Assembly: GCF_947487805.1 (NCBI RefSeq) | Contig: NZ_CANKXW010000007.1 | Span: forward strand, 1-64,000 | Origin: an uncultured Tateyamaria sp. | GTDB lineage: Bacteria; Pseudomonadota; Alphaproteobacteria; Rhodobacterales; Rhodobacteraceae | Length of the DNA: 64,000 nucleotides | Direction: 5' to 3' | The notes under the pieces: generated by a model | What the model was told of the DNA's origin: nothing | The model's input: only the letters and a program-made list of their open reading frames with translations | The model's database searches: none | Translations under genes and position numbers: made by a program | Part shown: positions 52,569 to 63,200 of the stretch, one piece after another | Layout of the letters: each line of letters begins with the position of its first letter | Position numbering within the stretch: position 1 is the first letter of the stretch

Positions 52569-53615
52569 CTATCCCCCGGCGCGCGCCAGCATGCCGAACA
52601 GATCGCGGGGGTCGTCCGGGTCGGCCAGCAGGTCGAGCGGGTGGAAGAGGTCGGTGCCGCGGATGCGGTCGCGCACGTAGCGCAGGGCGGAGAAATCCTC
52701 GATCGCGAAGCCGACGCTGTCGAAGATCGTGATCTGCTTGTCCGATATGCGGCCCGGTGCCTGCCCGGCGAGGACCTGCCAGATCTCGGTCACGGGGTGG
52801 TCGGGGGCAAGTTGCTGGATGTCGCCTTCGATCCGGGTCTGGGGCGGGTATTCCACAAAGATGTCGCCCCGCTCGAGGATGGCAGGCGCGATCTCGGTCT
52901 TGCCGGGGCAGTCGCCGCCGATGGCGTTGATGTGGACGCCCGCACCGACCATGTTGTCCGTCAGGATCGTGGCATGGGCCTTGTCCGCCGTGCAGGTGGT
53001 CAGGATCTGGGCGCCCATGATCGCGTCCTCGGCCGATGCGCACTGGGTCACGTGCAGGCCGGAGGCGGCCAGGTTGGCCGCGCATTTGGCCGTGGCAGCG
53101 GGGTCGATATCATGGAGCCGCACATGGGTGATGCCTGCGATGGCCTGCATTGCGATGCTCTGGAATTCGGACTGGGCGCCGTTGCCGATCATCGCCATGG
53201 TCGTGGCACCGCGCGGCGCAAGCGTGCGCGCCACCAGCGCGGAGGTCGCGGCGGTGCGCAGCGCGGTCAGCATCGTCATCTCGGTCAGCAGCACGGGATA
53301 TCCGGTGTCCACATCCGCCAGAAGGCCAAAGGCCGTGACGGTTTGCAGCCCGTCGCTGGTGTTCTTGGGGTGGCCGTTGACGTATTTGAACCCGTAGGTT
53401 TCGCCGTCGGAGGTGGGCATCAGCTCGATCACCCCTTCGGCAGAGTGGCTGGCCACGCGCGGTGTCTTGTCGAACTGTTCCCAGCGGGCAAAGTCGTCAG
53501 CGATATAGTCGGCCAGACCGCGCAGCATGTCGCCAAGCCCAATGTGGTGGATCAGGCGCATCATGTGATCGACGGAGACAAAGGGCACCAGCGCCTTGTC
53601 GGAGGGTGACAGCAT
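52569..53615 (-). CDS. Ornithine cyclodeaminase
   Basis: This 348-residue NAD-dependent enzyme converts ornithine directly to proline and ammonia. It shows the GNGAQSEFQ dinucleotide loop, the THVRLHDIDPAA strand end, and HINAIGGDCPGKTE with the catalytic Asp, all typical of the ornithine cyclodeaminase/mu-crystallin family; this length and the arginase partner favour true ornithine cyclodeaminase over alanine dehydrogenase. It is 11 bases downstream of the arginase gene. Confidence 0.9.
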   Translation of the reverse strand: MLSPSDKALVPFVSVDHMMRLIHHIGLGDMLRGLADYIADDFARWEQFDKTPRVASHSAEGVIELMPTSDGETYGFKYVNGHPKNTSDGLQTVTAFGLLADVDTGYPVLLTEMTMLTALRTAATSALVARTLAPRGATTMAMIGNGAQSEFQSIAMQAIAGITHVRLHDIDPAATAKCAANLAASGLHVTQCASAEDAIMGAQILTTCTADKAHATILTDNMVGAGVHINAIGGDCPGKTEIAPAILERGDIFVEYPPQTRIEGDIQQLAPDHPVTEIWQVLAGQAPGRISDKQITIFDSVGFAIEDFSALRYVRDRIRGTDLFHPLDLLADPDDPRDLFGMLARAGG

Positions 53616-53626
53616 GGGATGTCCTT

Positions 53627-54547
53627 TCAGTAGGCGCGGGTGGGGCGGTCAAAGACGCGGCGGCCGAAAGCGGAGGCGGTGAGGTCCACCATCACCTGTG
53701 CGGTCCGTCCGCGTTCGTCGAGAAACGGGTTCAGTTCGACCAGATCGAGTGCTGTGAGCAGGCCGCTGTCGCAGATCATCTCCATCACCAGATGCGCCTC
53801 GCGCATGGTGGCGCCGCCGGGCACGGTTGTGCCGACGGCGGGTGCGATGGAGGGATCGAGGAAATCCACGTCGAGCGACACGTGCAGCAGCCCGTTTGCC
53901 GCCGCGACCCGGTCGAGGAAGGCGGCCAGCGGTTTGGCGATGCCGTGTTCGTCGATATGGCGCATGTCCACATAGGTGACGTCCGTGTCCTGGAGTGCGG
54001 CGCGTTCGGCCCGGTCAACCGAGCGCAGGCCCAGCATCGCGATGCGGTCGTGGGGCACCGGGTGCGGCACGGGCGGAAAGCCGTCAAAGCCGTCGCGCCC
54101 GGTGATGTAGCCCACGGGCGTGCCGTGCAGGTTGCCGGAGGCGGTGGTGGCGGGCGTATGGTAGTCGGTGTGCGCATCGAGCCAGAGCACAAAGAGCGGG
54201 CGGCCAAGTGCGGCGGCGTGGGCGGCGAGCCCGTGCACCGTGCCCAGCGACAGGGCGTGATCACCGCCCATGAAGACCGGCACGCCCTGCGCGCAGGCTT
54301 CGGTGGCTGTGGTGGAGAGCGCCCGCGTCCAGGCGATGGTTTCCTGGGGCGCGTGCAGACGGTCGTGGCCGGTTTCGGTGAAGGCGCCGGGTGCCACGTT
54401 GTCCTGATCGGACACCGTATGGCCCAGATCGGCCAGCGCGCGGCCAAGGCCCGCGGTGCGATAGGCGTCCGGCCCCATCAGGCAACCGGTGCGCCGTTTG
54501 CCGCAGTCCATCGGGACCCCGATCAGGTGAATTGATTTGCTCTGCAT
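53627..54547 (-). CDS. rocF: Arginase
   Basis: This 306-residue manganese enzyme hydrolyses arginine to ornithine and urea. The metal ligands are seen in GGDHALSLGT, LDAHTDYH and SLDVDFLDPS, and the substrate loop has SGNLHGTPVG. AAGGGGAATGCC precedes ATG 54547. It is the first gene of a two-gene unit with ornithine cyclodeaminase, giving arginine to proline without ornithine aminotransferase. The divergent Lrp-type regulator probably induces it with arginine. Confidence 0.93.
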   Translation of the reverse strand: MQSKSIHLIGVPMDCGKRRTGCLMGPDAYRTAGLGRALADLGHTVSDQDNVAPGAFTETGHDRLHAPQETIAWTRALSTTATEACAQGVPVFMGGDHALSLGTVHGLAAHAAALGRPLFVLWLDAHTDYHTPATTASGNLHGTPVGYITGRDGFDGFPPVPHPVPHDRIAMLGLRSVDRAERAALQDTDVTYVDMRHIDEHGIAKPLAAFLDRVAAANGLLHVSLDVDFLDPSIAPAVGTTVPGGATMREAHLVMEMICDSGLLTALDLVELNPFLDERGRTAQVMVDLTASAFGRRVFDRPTRAY

Positions 54548-54584
54548 GGCATTCCCCTTGCGTGTTGGCAGAGAGGTGCGCCCG

Positions 54585-54635
54585 ATTTGCGACGTGGACA
54601 ACCGTGCAAAATGATCATAATGCCTAGCAAATTGC
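54585..54635. promoter_or_regulatory. Candidate Lrp-type operator region
   Basis: ATTTGC (54585-54590), GCAAAAT (54605-54611) and GCAAATTGC (54627-54635) occur in the spacer between rocF (minus) and the Lrp gene (plus). They give repeated GCAA/TTGC half-sites, as expected for an Lrp-family binding region. An ATGATCAT palindrome lies among them (54611-54618). Confidence 0.35.
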
Positions 54636-54651
54636 CGAAGTGGAGGCCATT

Positions 54652-55077
54652 ATGGATGATATGGACAGTCGCCTGATTTCCGCACTGCGCCATGACGCGC
54701 GGGCGTCGCTGTCGGACCTGTCGATCCAGCTGGGCATGTCGCGCACGACCGTGCGCACCCGGCTTGAGAAATTGCAGGCGCGGGGTGATATCCTTGGCTT
54801 TACCGTCGTGCTGCGCGAGGACACGCTGAAGGACCCGGTGCGCGGGCTGATGATGATCGGGATCGAAGGGCGCGGGACGGAGCGGATCATCCGGCAGTTG
54901 CAGGGCATGACCGAGCTGCGGGCCGTGCATTCGACCAATGGGCGCTGGGATGTGATTGTCGAGATCGGCACCGACACGCTGGAGCGGTTCGACGATGTAT
55001 TGTTCCGTATCCGCCGTCTGGACGGGGTGGTGGCGAGCGAGACGTCGCTGCTCTTGTCTACGCGGAAGTCTGGTTAG
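54652..55077 (+). CDS. Lrp/AsnC-family regulator of arginine catabolism
   Basis: This 141-residue protein has an N-terminal winged helix (DDMDSRLISALRHDARASLSDLSIQLGMSRTTVRTRLEKL) and a C-terminal RAM ligand domain (about 70-135). GGAG lies six bases before ATG 54652. It is divergent from the arginase/ornithine cyclodeaminase unit and likely controls it. It overlaps the convergent dsbB gene by 20 bases. Confidence 0.85.
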   Translation: MDDMDSRLISALRHDARASLSDLSIQLGMSRTTVRTRLEKLQARGDILGFTVVLREDTLKDPVRGLMMIGIEGRGTERIIRQLQGMTELRAVHSTNGRWDVIVEIGTDTLERFDDVLFRIRRLDGVVASETSLLLSTRKSG

Positions 55078-55531
55078 CGCGCAGGGCCGCGATCCAGAGG
55101 GCTGCGAGCACCAGCGAGATCACCATGTTCCAGCCCGCCATGCTGAGGCCTGCGAACTGCCACGCGATGTCGTCGCAGCGCACGAGGGGCGCGTTCATGA
55201 TCTGATCAAAGAGCGCGTTGGGGTCGACCCCGCCAATGGCGCTGGAGGTGCAGGAGCTGGGGCCTTCCCACCATCCTTGCTCGACCCCTACATGGTAGCC
55301 GCCAACAGCCGCCGTCGCGAGGGCGGCGAGCGCACCGAGGGCAATGAGGGCGGGCAGCGGTACGAAGAACGCGAGCGCGCCGAGGGCGATGGCGATGGCA
55401 TGGGGGTAGCGTTGCCAGATGCACATCTTGCAGGGGGCATATCCCAGTGCCTGAAATGCGAAGGCTCCGGCCAGCAGGGCGGCCGACCCGGCGGCGGCCA
55501 TGACGACAAGGTTGCGACGTGTGAACATCAT
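55058..55531 (-). CDS. dsbB: Disulfide bond formation protein DsbB
   Basis: This 157-residue membrane protein with four helices moves electrons from DsbA to quinone. The first redox pair CKMC (Cys34, Cys37) and the second pair (Cys94, Cys119) are present. The ATG at 55531 overlaps the stop of the exoD gene (ATGATG), so it is coupled. The DsbA partner may be the CGFC protein at 13083-13826, although CGFC proteins usually do not use DsbB. Confidence 0.88.
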   Translation of the reverse strand: MMFTRRNLVVMAAAGSAALLAGAFAFQALGYAPCKMCIWQRYPHAIAIALGALAFFVPLPALIALGALAALATAAVGGYHVGVEQGWWEGPSSCTSSAIGGVDPNALFDQIMNAPLVRCDDIAWQFAGLSMAGWNMVISLVLAALWIAALRANQTSA

Positions 55532-56139
55532 AGGCCCATCCATGTTTTGATCAGGCTTGCCAATGTTGCGCCTGCGATGAGGAGTGTCGCGATCCAGGTG
55601 GTGCCCAGGGCGCTGCCGATGAGTACCAGCACGCCGTCGCGTTGCAAGAGGCCCATGGCCACGATGACGACCGCAAGGCCGGGCACGGTGTTGGTGCCGG
55701 GCAGGGGCACGAGGATTGACGCGCTGAACAGAACGAGGGCAAGGCCGACGATGCGGTCGGCGGGTGCGTAAGTGAGGCGGGCCAGGCGCGGGCGGCTGAA
55801 GGCCTCGATCCGTTTGAGCCACGGGCCCGCCCGGCGCGACAGGTTGGTCAGCGCTTGGGCGGAGATCGTCCGCGCGCCCAGCTTGCCCGGCAGCCACGGC
55901 ACGCGACGGCCAAAGAGGATCTGGGCGGAGACGAAAGACAGCGGCAGCGCCACCACCTGCGGGATGCCATAGAGCAGCGGGATGCAGCAGGGCAGGGCGA
56001 GGATCAGCAGGAACAGGCCAAAGGCGCGTTCGTGCAATTGGGCGAGGATCCAGTCGAGGGTGACGGTTGTATCACCGGCATCCGAAGCAAGCTGGGCCAG
56101 CCGATCTGATATCGCGATATCCTGTGCCGGATCGGCCAT
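55528..56139 (-). CDS. ExoD-family membrane protein
   Basis: This 203-residue membrane protein has several hydrophobic segments and the signature LILALPCCIPLLYGIPQVVALPL. ExoD proteins affect exopolysaccharide production in rhizobia. ATG 56139 is preferred because the region upstream of it is shared with tRNA-Leu and has no domain. It is followed directly by dsbB. Confidence 0.85.
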   Translation of the reverse strand: MADPAQDIAISDRLAQLASDAGDTTVTLDWILAQLHERAFGLFLLILALPCCIPLLYGIPQVVALPLSFVSAQILFGRRVPWLPGKLGARTISAQALTNLSRRAGPWLKRIEAFSRPRLARLTYAPADRIVGLALVLFSASILVPLPGTNTVPGLAVVIVAMGLLQRDGVLVLIGSALGTTWIATLLIAGATLASLIKTWMGL

Positions 56140-56301
56140 GTCGCATATATCCCTTGTGCTGTTGGCCTTGAGCTGCCGGATCCGCGTATCAAATCGCGGT
56201 GCACTGTGCCAGAGCCGGACGCGCGGCGCGTGAAAAATCTGGACCGGAAGGGGCGCGCGCCGCTTGCCCCTGCCAAAACCAGCGTGTAGGACGACGCCGA
56301 G

Positions 56302-56387
56302 GCCCAAGTGGCGGAATGGTAGACGCAGGGGATTCAAAATCCCCCGCCTTTGCGGGCGTGCCGGTTCGAGTCCGGCCTTGGGTACCA
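56302..56387 (+). tRNA. tRNA-Leu (CAA)
   Basis: The acceptor stem GCCCAAG pairs with CTTGGGT (one G-T pair), with discriminator A and an encoded CCA. The anticodon loop TTCAAAA gives CAA. A long variable arm CGCCTTTGCGGGCG marks a class II tRNA. Confidence 0.95.
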
Positions 56388-57277
56388 GCCTCACACAGAT
56401 GATAGACAGCAGTCCGCGTTGGCTGTGATCTGGCCAATTGCATCCAAATCAAGGCAAAAATGGTTAACCCGCGCAATCGGCGGACATCCGCACCCGGTTT
56501 GATTCGCAAATTGTGGCAGTGCTGTGCACGGATTGGCATCAGTTGACGAAAATTTAACGGATTGATGCGGCGCGGGATAGCGATCATGTCAAAATTGTAG
56601 CATGGGGTGGTCAGGCTGACCCTGGGTCAATTGTTTCTCAGGCGGAAACCTGACGTTGAGAACGCGTTTCAGCGGGAATTTGCCCAAACCCTTGTGTCCT
56701 ATGACTATCTGCGGGATTTTGCCGAGATCGCATCTCGTGCGCCACGAAATGTTACGACCCAAGGTTGTAGATTGTTTACATACGGGCCCGTTTCGCCATC
56801 GGAGTGCGGCGAAATCGTGAGTTTTTTCGGACATTTTTCCCTTTGTTTGCATCAAAGCTGACCGTAAGAACGGACCTGCCCAACTGGGGGGCGATGTCTG
56901 TAGGTCACGGGGGCGACCGCACAGGACGTGCCGGAATGGTACGGAGAATGTGTGTTCGCTGCGTTGTTGCTTAACGCTTGTCGGACGAGCGTGTGTCGAG
57001 GTTCGGCATACCTGCGAACAGTCGTGTTCGCCATCTTCTCCCATTTCGCGTGTTTTTGTGCTGGTCGCCGGTGAAACTGTACATCGCCGTCCAAGGGTAA
57101 CGAGTGAGTGAAAGATGGAGACGGTACATGTGGCAAGTGTCACGCAATTTGATGCAATTCGACTTTGGGGGTCGTGCGATGCAGGCGCATCGCTGGGCCA
57201 CAGCATCTCCATCCTGTTCTGATTTTTACCCGGCCGCGTTGCGCGCCGCCTGCAACAACGCCTAGGAGACCCGTACC
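56388..57277. other. 890-base non-coding region before the RTX gene
   Basis: No convincing gene is seen. Open frames of 60-200 codons on both strands lack ribosome-binding sites and known domains. AT-rich parts at 56420-56600 and 56720-56870 may hold promoters. An inverted repeat GCGATGC-AGGC-GCATCGC is at 57176-57193, 85 bases before the RTX start. Confidence 0.6.
57176..57193. repeat. Inverted repeat in the RTX gene leader
   Basis: GCGATGC and GCATCGC form a perfect 7-bp stem with a 4-base loop. It may be an mRNA leader hairpin or a regulator site. Confidence 0.35.
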
Positions 57278-60200
57278 ATGACCAAGTTTATTGACTTCAA
57301 CGCCCTTGCCACCGGCACAGTGGTAGATAACGAATTCTCGGCCGATGGGGTGACCATTTCGGCCATTGGTGGTTCCAATAAGGCGATGATCTTTGACACC
57401 GCCAACCCGACCGGGGGGGACCATGACCTTGCCACGACGAACCTGAACAAGGCGTTGATCATTTCCGAGGACGGCGACAGCCACGATCCCGATGACAACG
57501 GCGCGGGCGGCAAACTGCGGTTCGTGTTTGATGATCCGACGACGGTGAACCGGCTGACCTTCCTCGACATCGAGGAAAGCGCGTGGGTCAAATTCTATGA
57601 CATCCACGGCAATTTCATCAAACAGGTGGACGTGCACGGTGTTGGCGACAACGGTCAGGTGATCGTGGATTTCGACGTCGAGAACGTGGGCCGCATGGAC
57701 GTGATCCTGGGCGGGTCAGGCGCAATCGACAACCTTGTATTCGAGACAACCGGCGACGGCATTGTCGAGGGTGACAACACCGGCGATCTGATCGACATCA
57801 ACTATGTGGGCGATCCTGAAGGGGACCGCATTGACGCGGGCGACGCGCTGCTGCCCGGCGAGGCCCCCAATGACGACATCGTCGACGCCCTTGGCGGCAA
57901 CGACACCATCAAGGCGGGCGAAGGCGACGACGACATCTATGCCGGTTCCGGCAATGACAGTGTCGACGGCGGCAATGGCAATGACCTGATCTTTGGTGAC
58001 AGCAACTATGCGGGCACCAATGCCGGCATCACAGAGCGCGAAGTGTTCGAGTGGGAAAAGTCGCCCTTTGGCGACGGCAACAACGTCGGCGGGTTCACGC
58101 AGGACACGGGCAATGTCGATGTGACGTTCTCGATCCTGTCGCAATCGTCCGCGTCGCGCACGATCCAGTCGAACGACAATCAGAACATCAACAACATCGA
58201 TGGCGACGGCAATGCGATCGACAACAACAGCTCGCTTGACAACATCCTGAACGGCCACGGAAATTCCGCTGATTACCAGCTGGAATTCTCGGCACCTGTC
58301 GAAGATGTGTCGTTCCGCGTGAACGACATCGACGGCGACGGTGTGGTTCGCATCAAGGCGTTCGACGCCGCGGGCAACCAGATCACCGTGAACCTCGAAG
58401 GCGGCCAGAACCTGACGCTGCTGGACACCGATAGTGTGGCTGGCAACGACACCGCGGACAGCAACGGCGGCTATCAGGACGACACGTCCAAGGCCTATTC
58501 CTTGCTGGTCAGCATTCCGGGTCCCGTCGCGCGCATCGTGATCGAGCATGATCAGGACGGCAGCAACAACAGCGGCATCAACATCACGGACGTCTATTTC
58601 GACGCGCCTGTCGTGGACGCAGGCCTGCCGGGCAATGACACGCTGAATGGCGGTGAAGGCGACGACACCATCTTTGGCGAAGACGGCGACGACCGTCTGA
58701 ACGGCGACGGCGGCAACGACTCGCTGGTCGGCGGCGACGGCAATGACCGCATCTTTGGCGGTGCGGGCAATGACACGCAGATCGGTGGCGACGGCAATGA
58801 CACGCTGGGTGGTGCGGACTTTGGCGACGACCTGTTCATCGGTGGTGCGGGCGACGACATGGTCGAAGCCTCGTTCGGCAACGACACCATCGACGGTGGC
58901 ACCGGCAATGATGACCTGTGGGCGTCGGCGGACAACGATCTGGTCAACGGTGGCGACGGCAACGACAACATCCATGGTGGCCACGGTCGCGACACGTTGT
59001 TTGGCGATGCGGATGACGACACCATCTATGGCGGGTCGGATGCGGATACGATCGACGGCGGGTCGGGCAACGACTCGATCTTTGGCGACGGCAACTTCAA
59101 GGATGACACCGGCCCCGGCGGTGCGGACCTGATCACAGGCGGCACGGGCGACGACACCATCGATGGCATGGTCGGCAACGACACCATCAAGGGTGAAGAT
59201 GGCAACGACTCGCTGATCGGTGGCGACGGCAATGACCGTCTCGAAGGTGGCCGTGACAACGACGTGCTGGACGGTGGTGCAGACCGCGACATCCTGCTGG
59301 GTGGCTCGGGCGACGACACCGCGTTCGGTGGCGACGGCAACGACGAGATCTGGATGGGGTCGGGCAACGACTCCGTCGACGGCGGTGCGGACAACGACTG
59401 GATCCACGGTCAGGGCGGCAACGACACCCTGAACGGTGATGACGGCGACGACATGGTCTTTGGTGAGGCCGGTGACGACGTGCTGACCGGTGGTGCGGGC
59501 AACGACACCCTGTCGGGTGGCGACAATGCCGACACCATCTTTGGTGGTGCGGGTGACGTGGTTGACGGTGGCGCGGGTGGCTTCAATGCCGATCCGTTGC
59601 TGAACACCGACCTCGACGTTCTGGACCTGACGGGTCAGGGGCCGTTCTTCCTCGACAATGTGACACCGGACGCCAATGGCAACGGGATCAACGGCACCGT
59701 GGTGTTCGTGAACCCCGATGGCACGCCGAACGGTCTGACGCTGACATTCACCGAGATCGAAGAAGTTGTCGGTGACGAGATCAACCGTGGCCCCGATGCC
59801 ATGGACGACACCGCGACCGTGGACGAAGACGACAGCGTCATCATCGACGTGCTGGGCAACGACACCGATCCGGATGGCGATGCGCTGACCGTGACCGATG
59901 CGACGTCGCCCGATGGGGACGTGACGATCAATGGCGATGGCACGCTGACCTTTGAGCCGGCGCCGAATTTCAACGGGCCGACCACGATCACCTACACCGT
60001 GTCGGACGGCAACGGCGGCACCGATACCGCAACCGTCAATGTCACCGTGACCCCGGTCAACGACGCACCCGATGCGGTCAACGACACGGCCACAACAGAC
60101 GAAGACACGCCCGTCACCATCGACGCGCTGTTCAATGACACGGATGTGGATGGCGACACGCTGACGATCACGGGCGCCTCGGTGCCTGCGGCTCAGGGCA

Positions 60201-63200
60201 CCGTGGACATCGTCGACAACAAGCTGGTGTTCACGCCTGCCGAGAACTTTAACGGCGACGCGACGATCTCTTATGCGATCAGCGACGGCAATGGCGGCAC
60301 AGACACGGCCGAAGTTACGGTCACCGTCACCCCGGTGAATGATGATCCGGTGGCTGTGGACGATCTGGCCGACACCATGGAAGACCAAGCGGTTGTGGTC
60401 GATCTGATCGGCAATGACACGGATGTGGACGGCGACCCGCTGGACATCGGCACCGTATCCGTTCCGGCGGATCAGGGCTCAGTCGTGGACAATGGCGACG
60501 GCACCGTGACCTTTACCCCTGCGCCGAACTTTAACGGTGTGGCGACGATCACCTATACCGTGGTCGACGGCCAGGGCGGCGAAGACACCGGCGAAGCCAT
60601 CGTGAACGTGGGCGCGGTCAATGACGGCCCCGACGCGGTCAACGACACCGCGACCACGGACGAAGACACGCCCGTGACCATCGATGCCGTTGGCAATGAC
60701 ACCGACCCGGACGGCGATCTGCTGACCATCACAGGTGCAACCGTGCCTGCGGATCAGGGGACCGTGGACATTGTCGACAACAAGCTGGTGTTCACACCTG
60801 CCGAGAACTTCAACGGCGACGCGACGATCACCTATTCGATCACCGACGGAAATGGCGGGACCGACACGGCCGAAGTGGCTGTGACCGTGACCCCGGTCAA
60901 TGACGACCCGGTGGCCGTGGACGATATCGAGACCACCGACGAAGACGTGGCCGTGGTTGTTGACCTTCTGGGCAATGACACGGACGTGGACGGCGATACG
61001 CTGACGCTGGCCGATGTGTCGGTGCCTGCGGATCAGGGCACTGTCGTGGACAATGGCGACGGCACGGTGACCTTTACACCGGCGCTGAACTTCAACGGCC
61101 CCGCGACCATCACCTATACCGTCAGCGACGGGAATGGTGGCACGGATACCGGTGAGGCCATCGTGTCTGTCGGTGCGGTCAATGACGGCCCGGTTGCCAA
61201 TGATGACGCGGACACCACCGACGAGGACGTTGCAACGACTGTGAACGTGATCGGCAACGACACGGATGCGGACGGTGACACGCTCGAGGTGATCTCGGCC
61301 ACGGTTCCGGCGGATCAGGGCACGGTCGTCAACAACAATGACGGCACGCTGACCTTCACGCCTGCGCAGGACTTCAACGGTGTGGCGACCATCACCTACA
61401 CCATCGCCGACGGCAACGGTGGCACGGATACGGCCGATCTGGTCATTGACGTGACGCCGGTGAATGACGCGCCTGTGGCCGAAGATGACGCTGCAACCAC
61501 GCCCTTCAACACGGCGGTCGAGATCCCCGTGCTGGACAATGACACGGACGTGGACGGAGACACGCTGCGCGTGACCAATGCGACATCGCCCAACGGAGCG
61601 GTTGCGATTTCGATGACGGGTACGCTGATCTTCACGCCGACCCCCGGTTTCGAGGGTCCGGCCACGATCACCTACACCATCACCGATGACAATGGCGGCT
61701 TTGACACCGCCGAGGTGATCGTGACGGTCGAGGAGCAGCCGCTGGACGGTATCGTTTCGGGCACCGATGACGGTGATCTGATCGACGTCGACTATGAAGG
61801 CGATCCCGAAGGCGACAAGGTCGACAACAACGACGAAATCCTGCCGGGCGAAGGCCCCAACGATGACATCATCCAGGCCGGTGGCGGCAACGACACGATC
61901 GTGGCTGGCGAAGGCGACGACGATGTGTTCGGCGGCACGGGCGACGACCAGATCCATGGCGGTCAGGGCGACGACATCCTGCGCGGCGAGGAAGGCAACG
62001 ACACCATCAATGGCGGTGCGGGCGACGACACCATCCTCGGCGGTGCCGACGATGACGTCATCAACGGCGGCGACGGATCGGACAGCATCGAAGGCGGCGA
62101 CGGCAATGACCTGATCACCTCCAGCGACCCCGACAACGATCTGAAGATCGACAAGGGTTACCCCGGTCTGTTCACCGGTGAAGAGGGTACGCCCGAGGCC
62201 GAGAACGAGCGCGACTTTGTCGACGGTGGTGCGGGCAACGACACGATCAGCACGGGCGACGACCGCGACACCATCATCGGTGGCACCGGCGACGACGTGA
62301 TCGATGGCGGCATTGACGACGACGAGATCACAGGCGACGACGGTGCGGACCGTATCGTGGGCGGCGAAGGCGAGGACACCATCCTCGGCGGGATCGGCAA
62401 CGACACGATCTATGCCGGCAACGATCCTGTGCTTGGTCTGGACCAGCTGAACATCGAGGACGACGGGTCCAACCCGTTTGGCCCGGATCTGCGCCCCGAC
62501 AACGGCCGCGATTTCGTGGACGGTGGTGAAGGCGACGACCTGATCTTTGGTGCGGACGACGATGACACGCTGATCGGCGGCATCGGCAACGACACCATCG
62601 ACGGCGAGATCGACGACGACTCCATCGACGGTGGCATCGGCAACGACAGCCTGCTGGGTGGTCAGGGCAACGACACCATCGACGGTGGCGAGGGCAATGA
62701 CTTTATCGATGCGGGCCGCAATGCGGACACGGTCTTTGGCGGTGACGGCAGCGATACCATCCTGGGCGGCAACGGCGCGGACGTGCTGAACGGCGGCGAG
62801 GGCAATGATGTCATCGACGGCGGCACCGGCGACGACACGCTGAACGGTGACGGTGGCGACGACTTTATCACTGGCGCCACGGGCGACGACGTGATCGACG
62901 GCGGTGCGGGCAACGACACCATCGACGGCGGCAATGGCGGCAACGACATCATGTCGGGCGGCGATGACCGTGACACGTTTGTCAACGTCAACGCTGGCGA
63001 AGAGGTCGACGGCAACGAAGGCGGCGACGACTTTGACACGCTGGATCTGCGCGGCTCGGCCCCCGGTGGCGGTTCGCTGAACGTGGTCTATGACCCGCTC
63101 AACCCTGAAAACGGTGTGGTCAACTACTTTGACACCAATGGTGATCCGGCAGGTACGCTGACATTCCAGAACATCGAGAATGTCATCCCCTGCTTTACCC

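Noticed and set aside
56589-57212. Open frames on both strands in the gap before the RTX gene (for example 56607-56861 plus).
   Set aside because: No ribosome-binding site, no domain and poor codon use; treated as non-coding, although a decayed gene cannot be excluded.
58630-62960. Regular short repeats that could look like a CRISPR or satellite array.
   Set aside because: The repeats are in-frame RTX codons (27 bases) with no fixed spacers or leader; they are protein repeats.
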